Origin: Pithys albifrons albifrons
Taxonomy: Eukaryota; Chordata; Aves; Passeriformes; Thamnophilidae
Length of the DNA: 64,000 bases
Direction of reading: 5' to 3'
NCBI RefSeq assembly: GCF_047495875.1
Contig: NC_092497.1
Span: forward strand, 60,549,477 to 60,613,476
Under the pieces are notes generated by a model. The model saw nothing but the letters and a program-made list of their open reading frames with translations. It was not told the origin of the DNA and searched no databases. Shown one piece after another: positions 11,861-23,260 of this stretch (position 1 is its first letter; every line of letters starts with the position of its first letter). Made by a program: the position numbers and the translations under genes.

Positions 11861-14310
11861 TTTTCTCCTGGATATTCAGAGGACAGAAACAGTTAAGAAA
11901 AGTTTTTAAAAAATCAGAAATTCTCAAAAATACTATTATATTGACAGTAATTTAATGCCTTCCTTGCATTTCTGGAAATGGGAAAAATTCTGGGTGGTGT
12001 AAAGGATTGCTTTCCTGAAAAGCAGTATCTTTCAAAATATGATCTAACCGTTTTGTTAGGGTTATGTTAGAATTTTTTAATATAGTTTCAGGTGGTGTTT
12101 CTGCCCTATGCTATGAATATAAGGTTTAAGTTCCTTAAATTTTAATACAACTTTTCCTGAGGTATTCTGTTTGCCTGTACAAAGAAAAAATTTCACTAGC
12201 TGTAATTCAGAGAAAGGATACCTTTACTGAGCATTTTTCTGCTCTAAATATTAAGAAAGAAAGAAAGAAAAAAGTGGTGTTTTTGTAAGAAATCTAGATG
12301 AGAGAAAAAATTCTTAAGAAAGAAACATGGAAAAGAGGGCTGTGTTACCTTCATCTTTAAAAGGAAGAAACACTTCTGGAGGAACTCTGTGAAATACATG
12401 TTCAGCTGATCCTAAAGTGGTACCACACCAGTGCAAGTGTTATGACATCCACAATAACTGCTTTCACATTCTGAAGTTGCTGATGGAGTGGTTACCAGTA
12501 CTAAGATACCATTGTGTCATTAGCAGCTGAACATTAACGGTGAACTTTTCCAATTTATAACACTGCTTTACAATAGCTGTGGGGTTTGTCTGTTTTAGTT
12601 TTATTTCCCCACAGAAAATGCTACACAAAAGAAGTATAAAGAGTCTATTGACTTGTTCAGTGTAGATTTGTTGGTTGGCATGCTTCAGGCATTCAGGTTC
12701 CACCTAAAATTAATCCAGTATAAGGTTCTGCTTCCACTGACCATGGAGAGCAGGTTCCTTGTCCTGTGGTTGGCATGTAACTGCAATATCCACACATAAC
12801 CCAAACCTTTCTTACTCCAAGGCACTGAGAAGCCCTTCCATTATATCAACTTCAGAAACAGTTGGCTAGAGATGATATAAAATGAACTCTAAGTGGTTCA
12901 CAATATAGACTTCAGTTTTAGTTGTATTGTGGAGATCTAAACAATGGTCTAAATTTGATTACAGTGACCTCAAATAGAGTAGTTACGATTCATTTTAAGT
13001 TGCTGTTTCAGAAGCTGGTGTATTGTGTGTTAAATTCCCTCAATCTATATTCATTTGTGTCCTTCTAGTCCAGAAATTAACTTAATTATTTTGAAATGCA
13101 AGTAAGTAAATAATGACATCTCTGACAAACTGAAAGGAATTTTCTCCTCTTCCCCATTACTTGGTGTGTAGTGGCTATTTCTGTGATGCAGGTGCCACAT
13201 GGATGGAATAAAGAGGAAAGGTATAATTTGCAGTGAAGAACACATAGGAATCTTTATAACAACATATTTTCATATGGTCATATGAAAGTATAGCATCAAG
13301 ATGATGATATGCACATGTTTAACATTTCAAGGAGTACATAGTGAATTGAAAGAACTCATTCCTTCAGATTATTAATAAAACTTGAGAGCAGTCACCATGT
13401 GACTGTCCAGTGTGTTCATGTGAAGAGCAGCCAATTGCACAACCAATCTGACCTTAAAAGATTTAGCAGGAGAATATATTCTTAAACGCATAGATACACT
13501 GAACAGTGTTTAGAATAAATCTGTCACTTGAAGTTATAAAATTCTCTGAAATTAAAACAGCCCACTCAATGAGGGTCTGATTTCAGCTATGAGAAGGAGA
13601 TACATAGTCCTTTAATAAAAAAAAATGCAGAAAAAGACAAATAGAAACACTTGAGAAAATACAGACAGCAAATAGGTGAGTGAGTTGGTAAATGTCAAAC
13701 ATTTGCTCTCAGAATAAATTTCTTTCTTTGGCCTGTTACACTGAACATTTTTTTAGTAAGATTTCAAATGTCCTTGGTTTGTTCTTTCTTCATAATTTCT
13801 TAAAATGCTGACTAAGGTCCTAAAAAGGCAGAATAACCCCCAGATGGCAAGAGATTAATTAAGAATATGCTTAGAGCCCAAGGCCTTTCATGTTCATGCT
13901 GTCAGAGTTGTCCAAATTTACTTTCCAAGAAATTTTGAGCTTAAGGTTAAAAAGGATGGATCACAGGAGAAACAGGGGACTTTTTGAGGCTCTGAATGTT
14001 CCAGTGATACGAAGAAAACATTGTAGAAAATGCATCTCTTCTCTTCTTTCTGAGCAGATGTACATCATTCATGGAACTTTTTCTACATTAAGATTTAGAA
14101 CAGACTCAAAACTATTTTTCTTTGAAAGGGATCTTTGTTTCTGCTTCCTTTAAAACATTTAATTTGTTAGAAGTTTATATAACTGTAGTTATCAGCACTA
14201 AATTTGCAACAAAAGGGAAAGGTTTCAGATTGATCAGAGTTGTGAAAATTACTGGTTTGTTGAGACCCAATGCTATTTACTTGAGAAGATTACACCTGAA
14301 TTACGTGTTA
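11861..14310. other. Intronic DNA; short GAAA microsatellite
   Basis: A (GAAA)n run occupies about 12253-12272. The rest is AT-rich with no repeat or exon recognised. The frames at 13890-14153 and 14122-14340 are short; the second reads into the CR1 that follows. Confidence 0.45.
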
Positions 14311-15110
14311 AGGCTGTGCGGCCATTCAGCGGAACCCTGACACGCTAGAGAGTTGGGCGGAGAGAAACTTAATGAAGTTCAACACAGGCTAGTGCAGGGT
14401 CCTGCATCTGGGGAGGAATAACTTCCCGTACCAGTACAGATTGGAGGTGACCTACTAGAGAGCAATTCTACTGAGAAGGACCTGGGAGTCCTGAGGAATC
14501 ACAAGCTGACCATGAATCAGCAGTGTGTTCTTTTCAGCCAGGGGCCAATAGTATCCTGGTGTGCATTGGGAAGAGTGTGGCCAAAAGGTGGAGGGAGGGG
14601 ATCCTCCTCCTCTACTCAGACCTAGTGAGGCCATATCTGGAGTACTGTGTTCAGTTCTGGTCTCCACAGTTCAAGACAAGATGCTACTGGAGAGGGTCCA
14701 GTGGAGGGCACAAGAGTGGTGAGGGCTCCGGAGCATCTCTGTGTGAGGAGAGGGGCAGGAGCTCCGCCTGGTTGGTCTGGAGAGGGGTACAGTGGGAGGG
14801 GATCTCAGGAATGCACATAAATAAAGGCTGGTGCCGAGAGGATGGTGCCAGACCCCCAGTGGTGCCCAGCAAGGACCAATGGTCATATGAATAAAACACA
14901 AGAAAGTCTGTCTCAACATGAGGCAGAACCTCTTTATGCCGGCACAGCTGCCCAGAGAGGGTGTGGTGTCTCCCTCTCTGGAGACAACCCAAACCCACCT
15001 GGAGGTGTTCCTGTGGCACCTGCTCCAGGTGATCCTGCCTTGGCACGGGGGTTGGACTGGGTGGTCTCCAGAGATCCCTTCCCACCCTAACAATACTTTG
15101 ATTCTGTGAA
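14311..15110 (+). mobile_element. CR1 LINE, 5'-truncated 3' portion, sense
   Basis: About 800 bp matching the part of CR1 downstream of the reverse-transcriptase core. Recognisable landmarks are GAAGTTCAACACAGGCTAGTGCAGGGTCCTGCA (14373 on), GACCTAGTGAGGCCATATCTGGAGTACTGTGTTCAGTTCTGG (14621 on), ATGAGGCAGAACCTCTTTATG (14918 on), GGGGGTTGGACTGGGTGGTCTCCAGAGATCCCTTCCCACCCTAAC, and the terminal GATTCTGTGAA. Several frames of 60-140 aa on both strands lie inside and are all CR1-derived and broken. It is GC-rich against its surroundings, as expected for this family. It is inserted in the same orientation as CAMK4. No target-site duplication was seen, which is normal for CR1. Confidence 0.95.
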
Positions 15111-18100
15111 ATTATGGAGATCTGAGGGATTAAAATGACAAAATAAGCTTATTTTTAAGAGTGAAAATCTTTGTACATAGGAGGGTAGTATAAAAATAGA
15201 AACCTACAAGAAAAGAGAAAAAAAAGATGTGTTCCTTCTCTGAAAAGCAGTACTGTGAATAGCACTATAGAGTTTGTATAGACATATAAAAAATCTTGTA
15301 TTTTGTTGAGGCCTAGATTAATTTTTCTCTGATTTCTGTGAAGGATTTTTTTTTCTTCTAGTAGTCCTTGACCAATTATAATGATTTTTCAGTTTGAACT
15401 GAAGCCTGAGCTTTTGAAAGCATTTGAGAACTAAAGTCCATGGTATTATTCTTACTATTAAAACTAAAGATGGATTTAAAAGCTATAATAGGTCAGGGTC
15501 ACATAACACAGTACAACAGAGTATGTTGAGATAAAACAGTATGAATTGAGTGTCCCTTCTGTTCACTCTTATGCTGCAGAGTAAATGTGTAGAAATCTGC
15601 CACGCTTCCTCTGAGTCCGGAGAAGAACCATAATTTCCAACAATCAGCACCTGGATATGTTGAATAAAATGATTTTTTGCAGGATAAGTGATCGCAGTTG
15701 TCTGCTGCTGCATTTAACTTTAGTTTTAAGGTGCTGTAGGGATCAATAAAATGAAGTGAATTGTGTCTTTCATAACAGTGTAATGCAGCATAGGTGCTTG
15801 CCTGTTACTGAGGGCAGATGCAGCTCACATGACTTGTGCTAAACTCGCACAGATCACAGTGCCACTGAAGCAGTTGCTTATGTAGTCATATGATCAGGCA
15901 GAGAAATATGCAGATTCCAGGCCTCTGCTGTGCAAAAAGATGCTTCCATGTAACCTAAAGCACAATTCATTTCAGAAGTCAGTTATTTTTAATTTCTAAA
16001 CAGCTTTGCATGGATGTGTCTGATGGATCATCATGGATGTCATCTGGAGCTTTTTAGCACAACTTGTGATTCTGCTGACTTGAAATTTAACTGTTTGCTG
16101 CTATGCATTTTTTTTCCTAAGAAGAAGGATAATTTCAATGATTTATGAACTGAAATCCAAGATCTTTAAATAGGCAGGAAAATTAAAAAGTCAGAGTAAC
16201 TGCAGATGTGTCTTCTGTCAGTAACTGGCAGAACCAGTTATTTTAAAAAGCTGCATGGAGGAGGGGTGGAGGCTGAGTAGCAACAGAGGTCCAGAAAATG
16301 TGTGATATGAAACATAGCAGCATTGACATACCTGTCATTCAGAAACCTTATAATTCCACCAAATTTATGTTTGGGATCAAATCCAACTGCTGAGTTTGCC
16401 TACACTTTCCTTTTATTAAGAGGCGAGTGAGACGTGTTGATAAGGCTTTCCTAATTCAAGTTATGCAAAATCAGTGTATAATTTTTAGAAGCAAGGCTCC
16501 CCTACATAAAAAGTGATTTCAGCAAATTGTATTTGAACCAAAGGGTGAGATTGCTCATAGTTATTTCTACAGCTTTGTGTATTTATGTAACAGTGTATAT
16601 ATATTTATGTTGCAGATCTGGAACAGATGTGTTCTGGACTCCCCAGATGCTTTTCCCAAGGGCATGTTTTGGACCATAATGAAATGTGAGCATGAACTGG
16701 AGAAATAGATAATGAATAATTACAGTTCTTTTAAACCCATCTCAAAAGTTAGTTGTCTTCAGCATGACTTTATAAACCAGATATTACCAGAATAAACCAG
16801 AATGGCAATCAAAGTCTACGTGGTCTACGTGCCTCACTACCTCAGTCATCAGCCCCGGTGCTGGCCAGGGTGCTGAGCTCGGGACAGGATCCAACCAAGG
16901 CATAGAGGGCGTGGAACCCTCCAGTGGTGGAGCACAAGAAAAGTCACACCTGTAGCTAGAAGAGAAAGAGGAAAGGTAAAGGTGTTCTAGTGGAGAAACT
17001 GAGAAAATAAAGATTGTCACATGGTTCAATGAGATTATTGCCCTTATAATATGGATGGCACTGTTGTGCAGAAGGATTAAGGAAACTGACAGCTTTGTTA
17101 AAATTTTTGTGTAAATGGCTTTAATTAATTTAAACATTGTTTCAATCAGAATTGTTGCAGAATTGCTACTATAATAATTTCAGCTGAGAGCTGCATGGAT
17201 ATTTGTGGCAGAAGAAATTGGTGCGAGCTGGAGGTTATAAGCAGTAGGAAGAAAGGAGAAGGAGAAAATAATTATAGTTAGTCTGTGTATGAAACACATT
17301 TAGTCATGTGCTTACTGTTAAGGCAGAGATTAATGTTTCTACATTTTCCTTCAGTTAAATGCTAAAATGGCATACCTAAGTCACTTTTTCTCTGTGAACC
17401 GTAGAAACATTTGACGTCCTATATGTTGACCTGCTCTATTTGTAAATCATATGCCATCTTCTTTATCCCTCTAGAACACTGATGAGGGACAATTATGCCA
17501 ATGATAAACAATCCGGTTTTTCCTGTCACAGAAAAGAATTGCTTTCCCTTACAGGCTGGGAAAACTGGTTTCAAAACTTAAGTTTCTGTATGCTGTGCTG
17601 CATGTGAAGAAGTGCTGTCTCATTGAATCTGAACATGCTAGATGGAATAGACAGGTTTGAACACTGTGGAAGAACCTCTTCTACATGTCTGTCTGCATTT
17701 TTCAACCCTGCACCTAATTTCTTATGCATTAACAAACTAGTAGTCAATGTTATTTTTTGATAGCCACCTTTGCAGCCAGCCATTTATGGTGGAGATCCTC
17801 ACCCCTTTAAGTTACAGTAGCAAACTGCTTTTTGATTTATACTACAAGATGTGCATAATCAAGGCATTCTGCCTAGCTTACTTTACTCTTGGTAGTCTAG
17901 TTATTAACAAACAACTCCTTTATGAAAGAAGAACACAATTTATTTCAATAAGCAACAATTAGTTACCCATTTCCTTTGGTTAAAGTTTTGAGAAGCAGAA
18001 AAATCTTCATGATGCTATCAAAAAGGAAATCAGTTGCAGAAACCTGATTGTTTTGTAAACCTGTCTACACTCATGGGTTTTATTTTTGTACCAATTTGTA

Positions 18101-19111
18101 GAGTCTGAAGACAAAAAGAATCCTCAGGTTCTCTAATGTTACATCCTGCCCATTCCACACCATTACATGCCATGGAGGCATGCAGATTTTGAGTCCTGTA
18201 TTGAAGGCAGACCTTGTTTTGTGGCAGGTAAATGCTCATATTCCCTTAGATGAACTAGCAAAATCGAGTTCATAGTGTGTTTCTATAAAGTGCTTATTTG
18301 TCACAGTTCTAGCTGTCACTGTTTAAACAGTCCATCAACTTCATCAGTGTTTGAAATGTGGGAAACACAGGTAATAAGGCAAGATCCTATCCTCTAGCTT
18401 TCCATAAGTGATTTTGTTGTCTTTGCAGAGATTCAATATGTGCAGACCAAGGCACTACTGAGTAAGAGGCAAAGCAGCACAAGAAATTATGTTACTTATC
18501 ATCTCAATATAGTGTTTTGATGAAGACTCAATTTATATTCTTTTGGAAAGATTTCCAAAATGCTGCCTACTTCTTCATAGAGAAATAGCTTAAGATCTGA
18601 ACTTGCAACAGATCATGAAAATGTATAAATTGAGTAGTTTTGCTTTTCATGGAAACAGAAGACAAAGAATTTGCAACTTCTTAGAAAAGACACAGGTGCT
18701 TGTGATACAAATGATGCCAGTTTTTGAGGCACTCCTTGTGTGAGTTCTATATATCACTAATAATTTTCATAACATTTCCAGGTTTCACCCATTACTCCTT
18801 TCCTGATTACATTAGGTGTATATTCTACATAACTTTTTAACTCTTCTAATGGTGGGTTTTTCATTTTATTTTGGATTTTGTTGTTTTGCTGTTGTTGTTT
18901 GGTTGGGTTTTCTTGTGCAGGATTTTCTATCTAGTCACATTTATCTGGGTTTTAGCATTTTTCTCTGAACTTGAAAATGCAGTTTTGCCTCTTATTTCTG
19001 CATAGAATAGTAGTCATGTTACTCTTCTTTTTTTTTCTACTTTTGCTGGCTTGATTTTACTTTTAAGAACATTTGTTGCTCAATCTGAGCTAGCAGTCTA
19101 TTGGTTTCTGG
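15111..19111. other. Intronic DNA, nothing recognised
   Basis: About 4 kb without identifiable repeat or exon. A GC-richer patch at 16821-16935 (CAGCCCCGGTGCTGG.., GAGCTCGGGACAGG) stands out but matches nothing I recognise. A T/G-rich tract lies at about 18855-18915. Confidence 0.4.
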
Positions 19112-19239
19112 TTCTGATTGTCTTGTGATGCCAGACCTCTTGTTTGGCATCTAATCAGTTGCCCTGGTGGATTTTCAGCTTATGCTTCTGATTGTCTTGT
19201 TCTGCCAGACCTCTTATTTGGCATCTAATCAGTTGCCCT
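19112..19239. repeat. Two-unit tandem duplication, 74-bp period
   Basis: TTCTGATTGTCTTGTGATGCCAGACC..CAGTTGCCCT at 19112-19165 is repeated at 19186-19239 as TTCTGATTGTCTTGTTCTGCCAGACC..CAGTTGCCCT. The 54-bp matched part differs at about three positions. The 20-bp linkers between units are not conserved over their whole length. This is a recent local duplication with no coding sense. Confidence 0.9.
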
Positions 19240-19611
19240 TCTGTTTTTCTATCTGAAATGAAGTGATAGAAATTTCTAGTATCTCTCTTGGTTCCTTTCT
19301 TGTGCCACCAAATTGCTATTGCTCTAAGACTGCTTATTCTTCATCATGAGCTCTACTGCTTTGTGGTCTTATTGACCTTCTTGTTCTTTGCACTGAGGAG
19401 ATATCAATTCTTCCAGGTTGTTAATTTCAAAGGAATGGCCCTCAAAACTGATGAAGAAAAGAAACGGTAGAAAAAGTGTCTGCTGTCTTGTGTCCCATCT
19501 GATGTCGAATAACTTTGTGTAGGTCAAATCAAGAAAGCAACTTCACGTGGATCATGACACACTGGTCCTGTGTGTGGTGAGGTTTAACAACTTCACAGTT
19601 CACCACAGAGC

Positions 19612-19684
19612 AGGGGTGTTGGAATTAAGTGGTCTTAAGATCCCTTCCAACTGAAGCCTTTCTGTGATTCTGTGATTCTATGAT
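19612..19684 (+). mobile_element. CR1 3' end fragment, sense
   Basis: GGGGTGTTGGAATTAAGTGGTCTTAAGATCCCTTCCAACTGAAGCC, followed by TTCTGTGATTCTGTGATTCTATGAT, is the CR1 terminus plus its characteristic 8-bp terminal repeats (three ATTCTRTG-type units). Upstream sequence is not clearly CR1, so the insertion is only about 70 bp or its 5' part has decayed. Confidence 0.85.
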
Positions 19685-22600
19685 AACTTTACATCATACC
19701 CATTAAACAAAGCCATGAGTATTTTCACCTGTATAATGCAGAATGTCTCTGAGGTGGATGAATTCCCCCTCTGTGGAGTAGGGCCTGTCAAACTGTGTTT
19801 ATGCAGGAGGCAGATAAAATCTCTTAACTGTGGAAGTTAAGGCACAATATATGTAGCAATACAGATAACAACACCCTTCTTGCTATTCGGGTTAGATTAT
19901 GTGAAAACAAATGACCTGTGTCACAACCTTAGAGAAGACCCTCATGAGAGACCATTTTGGCAAAGGGAGGACTGAATCAACCATCCCTGAAGTTCATTGC
20001 AAAATTTCAACTTTTGGTGTATTTAGGGAAAGAAACCTGAAAGAGGGGATGCCGACTGAGAAGCAGAGTTCCAGATTGGTTTCTTGGTACAGTTCTTTCT
20101 CCTAACTTCACACACCATCTTGCATCTTAAACTTAAGGTCAGCTTGAGTGGGCTTGAGGTTAGAGGTGTATTTTTCACATGTTCTTCTTAACTGTTAAGC
20201 AAAGTATAACAAGGCATTCTTACATAAATGGTGGCAATGTGAGATGGGTTTGGAGCTCTTCTTTGTTCACTGGAGTTCCTTACCTCTCCTCATTATCACT
20301 CAGAGCTAACATTTTCCAAGCACTTGCTGAAATAAAATCTGCTTTGTTTCTCTGATGCTTATCTGTTTTCAAATTTTGCTAATATCCAAATATTCAGTTT
20401 CATCTGGCTGTAGAAAAGTCAGTTGCTTTTTCTAGGTCAAATACAATGGGCACTGCAAAAATAAAAGCACCTTCTCTTCTGATATACAGTTTTGCTCAGT
20501 GAACTGTCTCATTTTGTCTTTTCCTAGCATTAAAATTCAGAAAATCATCCTAGTGGTGTGAAATCCTTCAAGTATCCATAGCATAAACACTAAATGCTTC
20601 TTGCTTTCATGTATGCAGATGATGCAGAGAGAAAAATCTCAGAATATTGGCAGAGAAGTTTAATCTTCAAAGCTCTTAATGTCATTCTAAACCAGCTATT
20701 TACAGCAGTTATGTGGCAGAAGCTTTGTGATCTGATTATCTGTATTGTCATTTGAGCAAAAGCTTTTATTGATACTTGGACAGCTGTCAAGAGAAGAAAA
20801 GAATTTTATTGTTGCCATCATAATTTACATTTACTCCATTAATACTGTTGGGGAAAAATGCCCGTGCCCCTGTGGGACTTAGTGTGTGACACTGAAATTG
20901 AGGTGACTCTTGTTCTTTGTCAAGTATCTTTTGTATCTGGGAGATACTGCATTTTCTTCATGCACACTGACAACTTGCAGTGTCAGTTGCTCTTAACTCT
21001 TGTCTGTGCATTCAAATAATTCTTATACTCTCCAATTTAGGATACATATAGTTTCTTCTAATCTCTCTTCTGAGACTTGTCAACTGCTCTGTTGACACAA
21101 CTGTTTCTGGTGCCAATGCTTTTGTATTTGCATAACCCTGAAAGAAAATCTAAGGAGTGCTACTGGTTTATATTAAAAGCCAAAATATATCTGATTTGTT
21201 TGTTTTCTGAATGTTTTTAGCTGCTGTTGTTTATCACTGTCTCAGTGTCTTCACAGCTATAATAGATGAATCAGAAATGAAACAGTCAAGTGTCAACTAT
21301 CTTCCTTCTCAGACATTCTTGCTGCATAAAAGTAGTCTTGAGGGAAAGTTAAATTACACCACATCCTGGTGGTGGGAAATGTCATAGCCTTGCCATTCTC
21401 AAGTTTGTAAACTACCTGATGACATTATTTCTACAGAAGTTGCATTTTATGAAAAATATTTTTGATTTTTGAGGGGTTTTTGTTTGTTTGTTTATTTGTT
21501 TGAGGGTGGTTGTCTGTTTTGGGGGAGAGTTTTGTTGGATTTTTTTTGTGATGATTTTGCACAATGTTGGCTTTTGTTGATTTTTTTTTTTATGCAGGCT
21601 GCCATAGCACTTTGGATCCTTGCAAAATGTTGCTGTTCATAGCTTTTGAATCTGTAGAATATGATTACTAACTCCATGACTCCATGTATTTTCTCTTTTT
21701 TTAATGCATAAAACTATCAAGTTCATCTGTGAATGCATCTCTTTCTAAATACTGCAATACTGATCCAATACCATGTAGGTTGACACTTGGTAAACGTAAC
21801 TGTACAATGAGTTCATAACACTTTAATCTTGACCAGGACCATATTTTCTGTGCCTCGCATGGCTCCTAAGCTGAATCTGCCTGATTGCCAAATTATGTAT
21901 TAACAAATACATTACTCATATTTGTAATGGTCCTGCTGCAGTTAAACTAATCTAATGAACACCTGACATCCTTTATGTAGTCCTGTGTTATAGCTGTTGG
22001 TTTTCTTGGGCAAGGTATATTGTCCAAGGATGAGAGATTGTCATATCTGAGCAATTAAATCTTGTAGAAATATGATCTTTAAGTAATTTAAAATTTAAAT
22101 TTAAAATTCAAAATCTAGCTAGGATGGGAAGTAACAAAACCATTAAACATTAAACCAGCAAATTATAGCAGTCCATACCTCAGGTTGCAGAAAAGTGAGG
22201 TCAAACAGTATTAATCTTTTTTTGTTACTGATTAAGAGAATAAGTCAAAACTCGTTTGAGGGAAACATTATGGCAAGAGAATGGAATTGTTGCAGTTTGG
22301 TTTTTTAGGGGGTTGTGCCACACATCATTGTAAATTGAAGGAGATGTTTTGCCCCAGCAAAAGTTTGATTTAGTCAGAACTTTTACTTAGTTCTACACAT
22401 GATGTGTTACATAATGATTAACTCACGTGAAATAAAACAGGAATACTATGGATCATTGAAAGTGAAATGAGTGACCATATGGAGGAAGGAAGAAACTACC
22501 CTACCAATTAGCAAAATAATAAAAATGAGGTAAATATTAAAGCTGAGTCTGTCTTTTATTGCTGTGGATGCTCAATGGGAATATAGGAATGTTGCCTCAT

Positions 22601-23260
22601 TTAGTTTAGTCATGAATGTTTCTTGCTCTCAAAATAGGATGTGACATGCCACTACAATTTCATAGTGCCTCTTAACAGGGAGTTTGGTGCTATTCTCAGC
22701 CAATAGCATTTTATCTCTCCCAAATCCAATTGTTTTCTCTTCGCTACACAATTGGAGGAACTGAACAGGATCTAATAGGGTGTTCAAGGTTTCCAGTTGT
22801 AGTATTGCACATGAAATGTAGCCAAAGAGTTTGGATGATGTTATGTGCCCGTGGGACTCAGTATCTGAACAGATTTATATTTTACATAAACATGAAGTCA
22901 GAATTTATATCTGAGCACGTCTGTATTGTGTTTTGTTTGCAAACTCCCTTATCATCCAAGACAATTATACAGAGCTTAGGTATGTGTGAGAAATATGTGC
23001 TGCAATTCCTTTTAGCAATAGGAGAGATTGACTGTGGTTTCAAGGTCAGCAAGTGTCAATTTAAAGGGTATTCAAGACTAACCACCTGTGTAGGATGGGT
23101 CATGCAGTTTCAACAAGACTTTCATTTGTTTAATGCAATAACATGAAGCAACTATGCAGTATCTCCTAGAAAGGTGGAAATAAAATATTCTGCAGTGGAA
23201 ATAAAATGGAGAGGAGGAAATTGGGCTTATTTGGACTAGAAGGAAAACTATTAAAGCAAG
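19685..23260. other. Intronic DNA, nothing recognised
   Basis: AT-rich. A T/G-rich tract lies at about 21467-21590 (GTTTGTTTGTTTATTTGTTTG and later T runs) and an AATTTAAATT-type palindromic AT patch at about 22085-22110. The 138-aa open frame at 22730-23146 has no recognised domain and no convincing splice or codon signal. Confidence 0.4.

Noticed and set aside
14671..15093. Overlapping 133- and 140-aa minus frames
   Set aside because: They are antisense shadows of the GC-rich CR1 3' region at 14311-15110.
22730..23146. 138-aa + frame just before the left repeat arm
   Set aside because: No domain or splice support; it overlaps a low-information AT-rich stretch.
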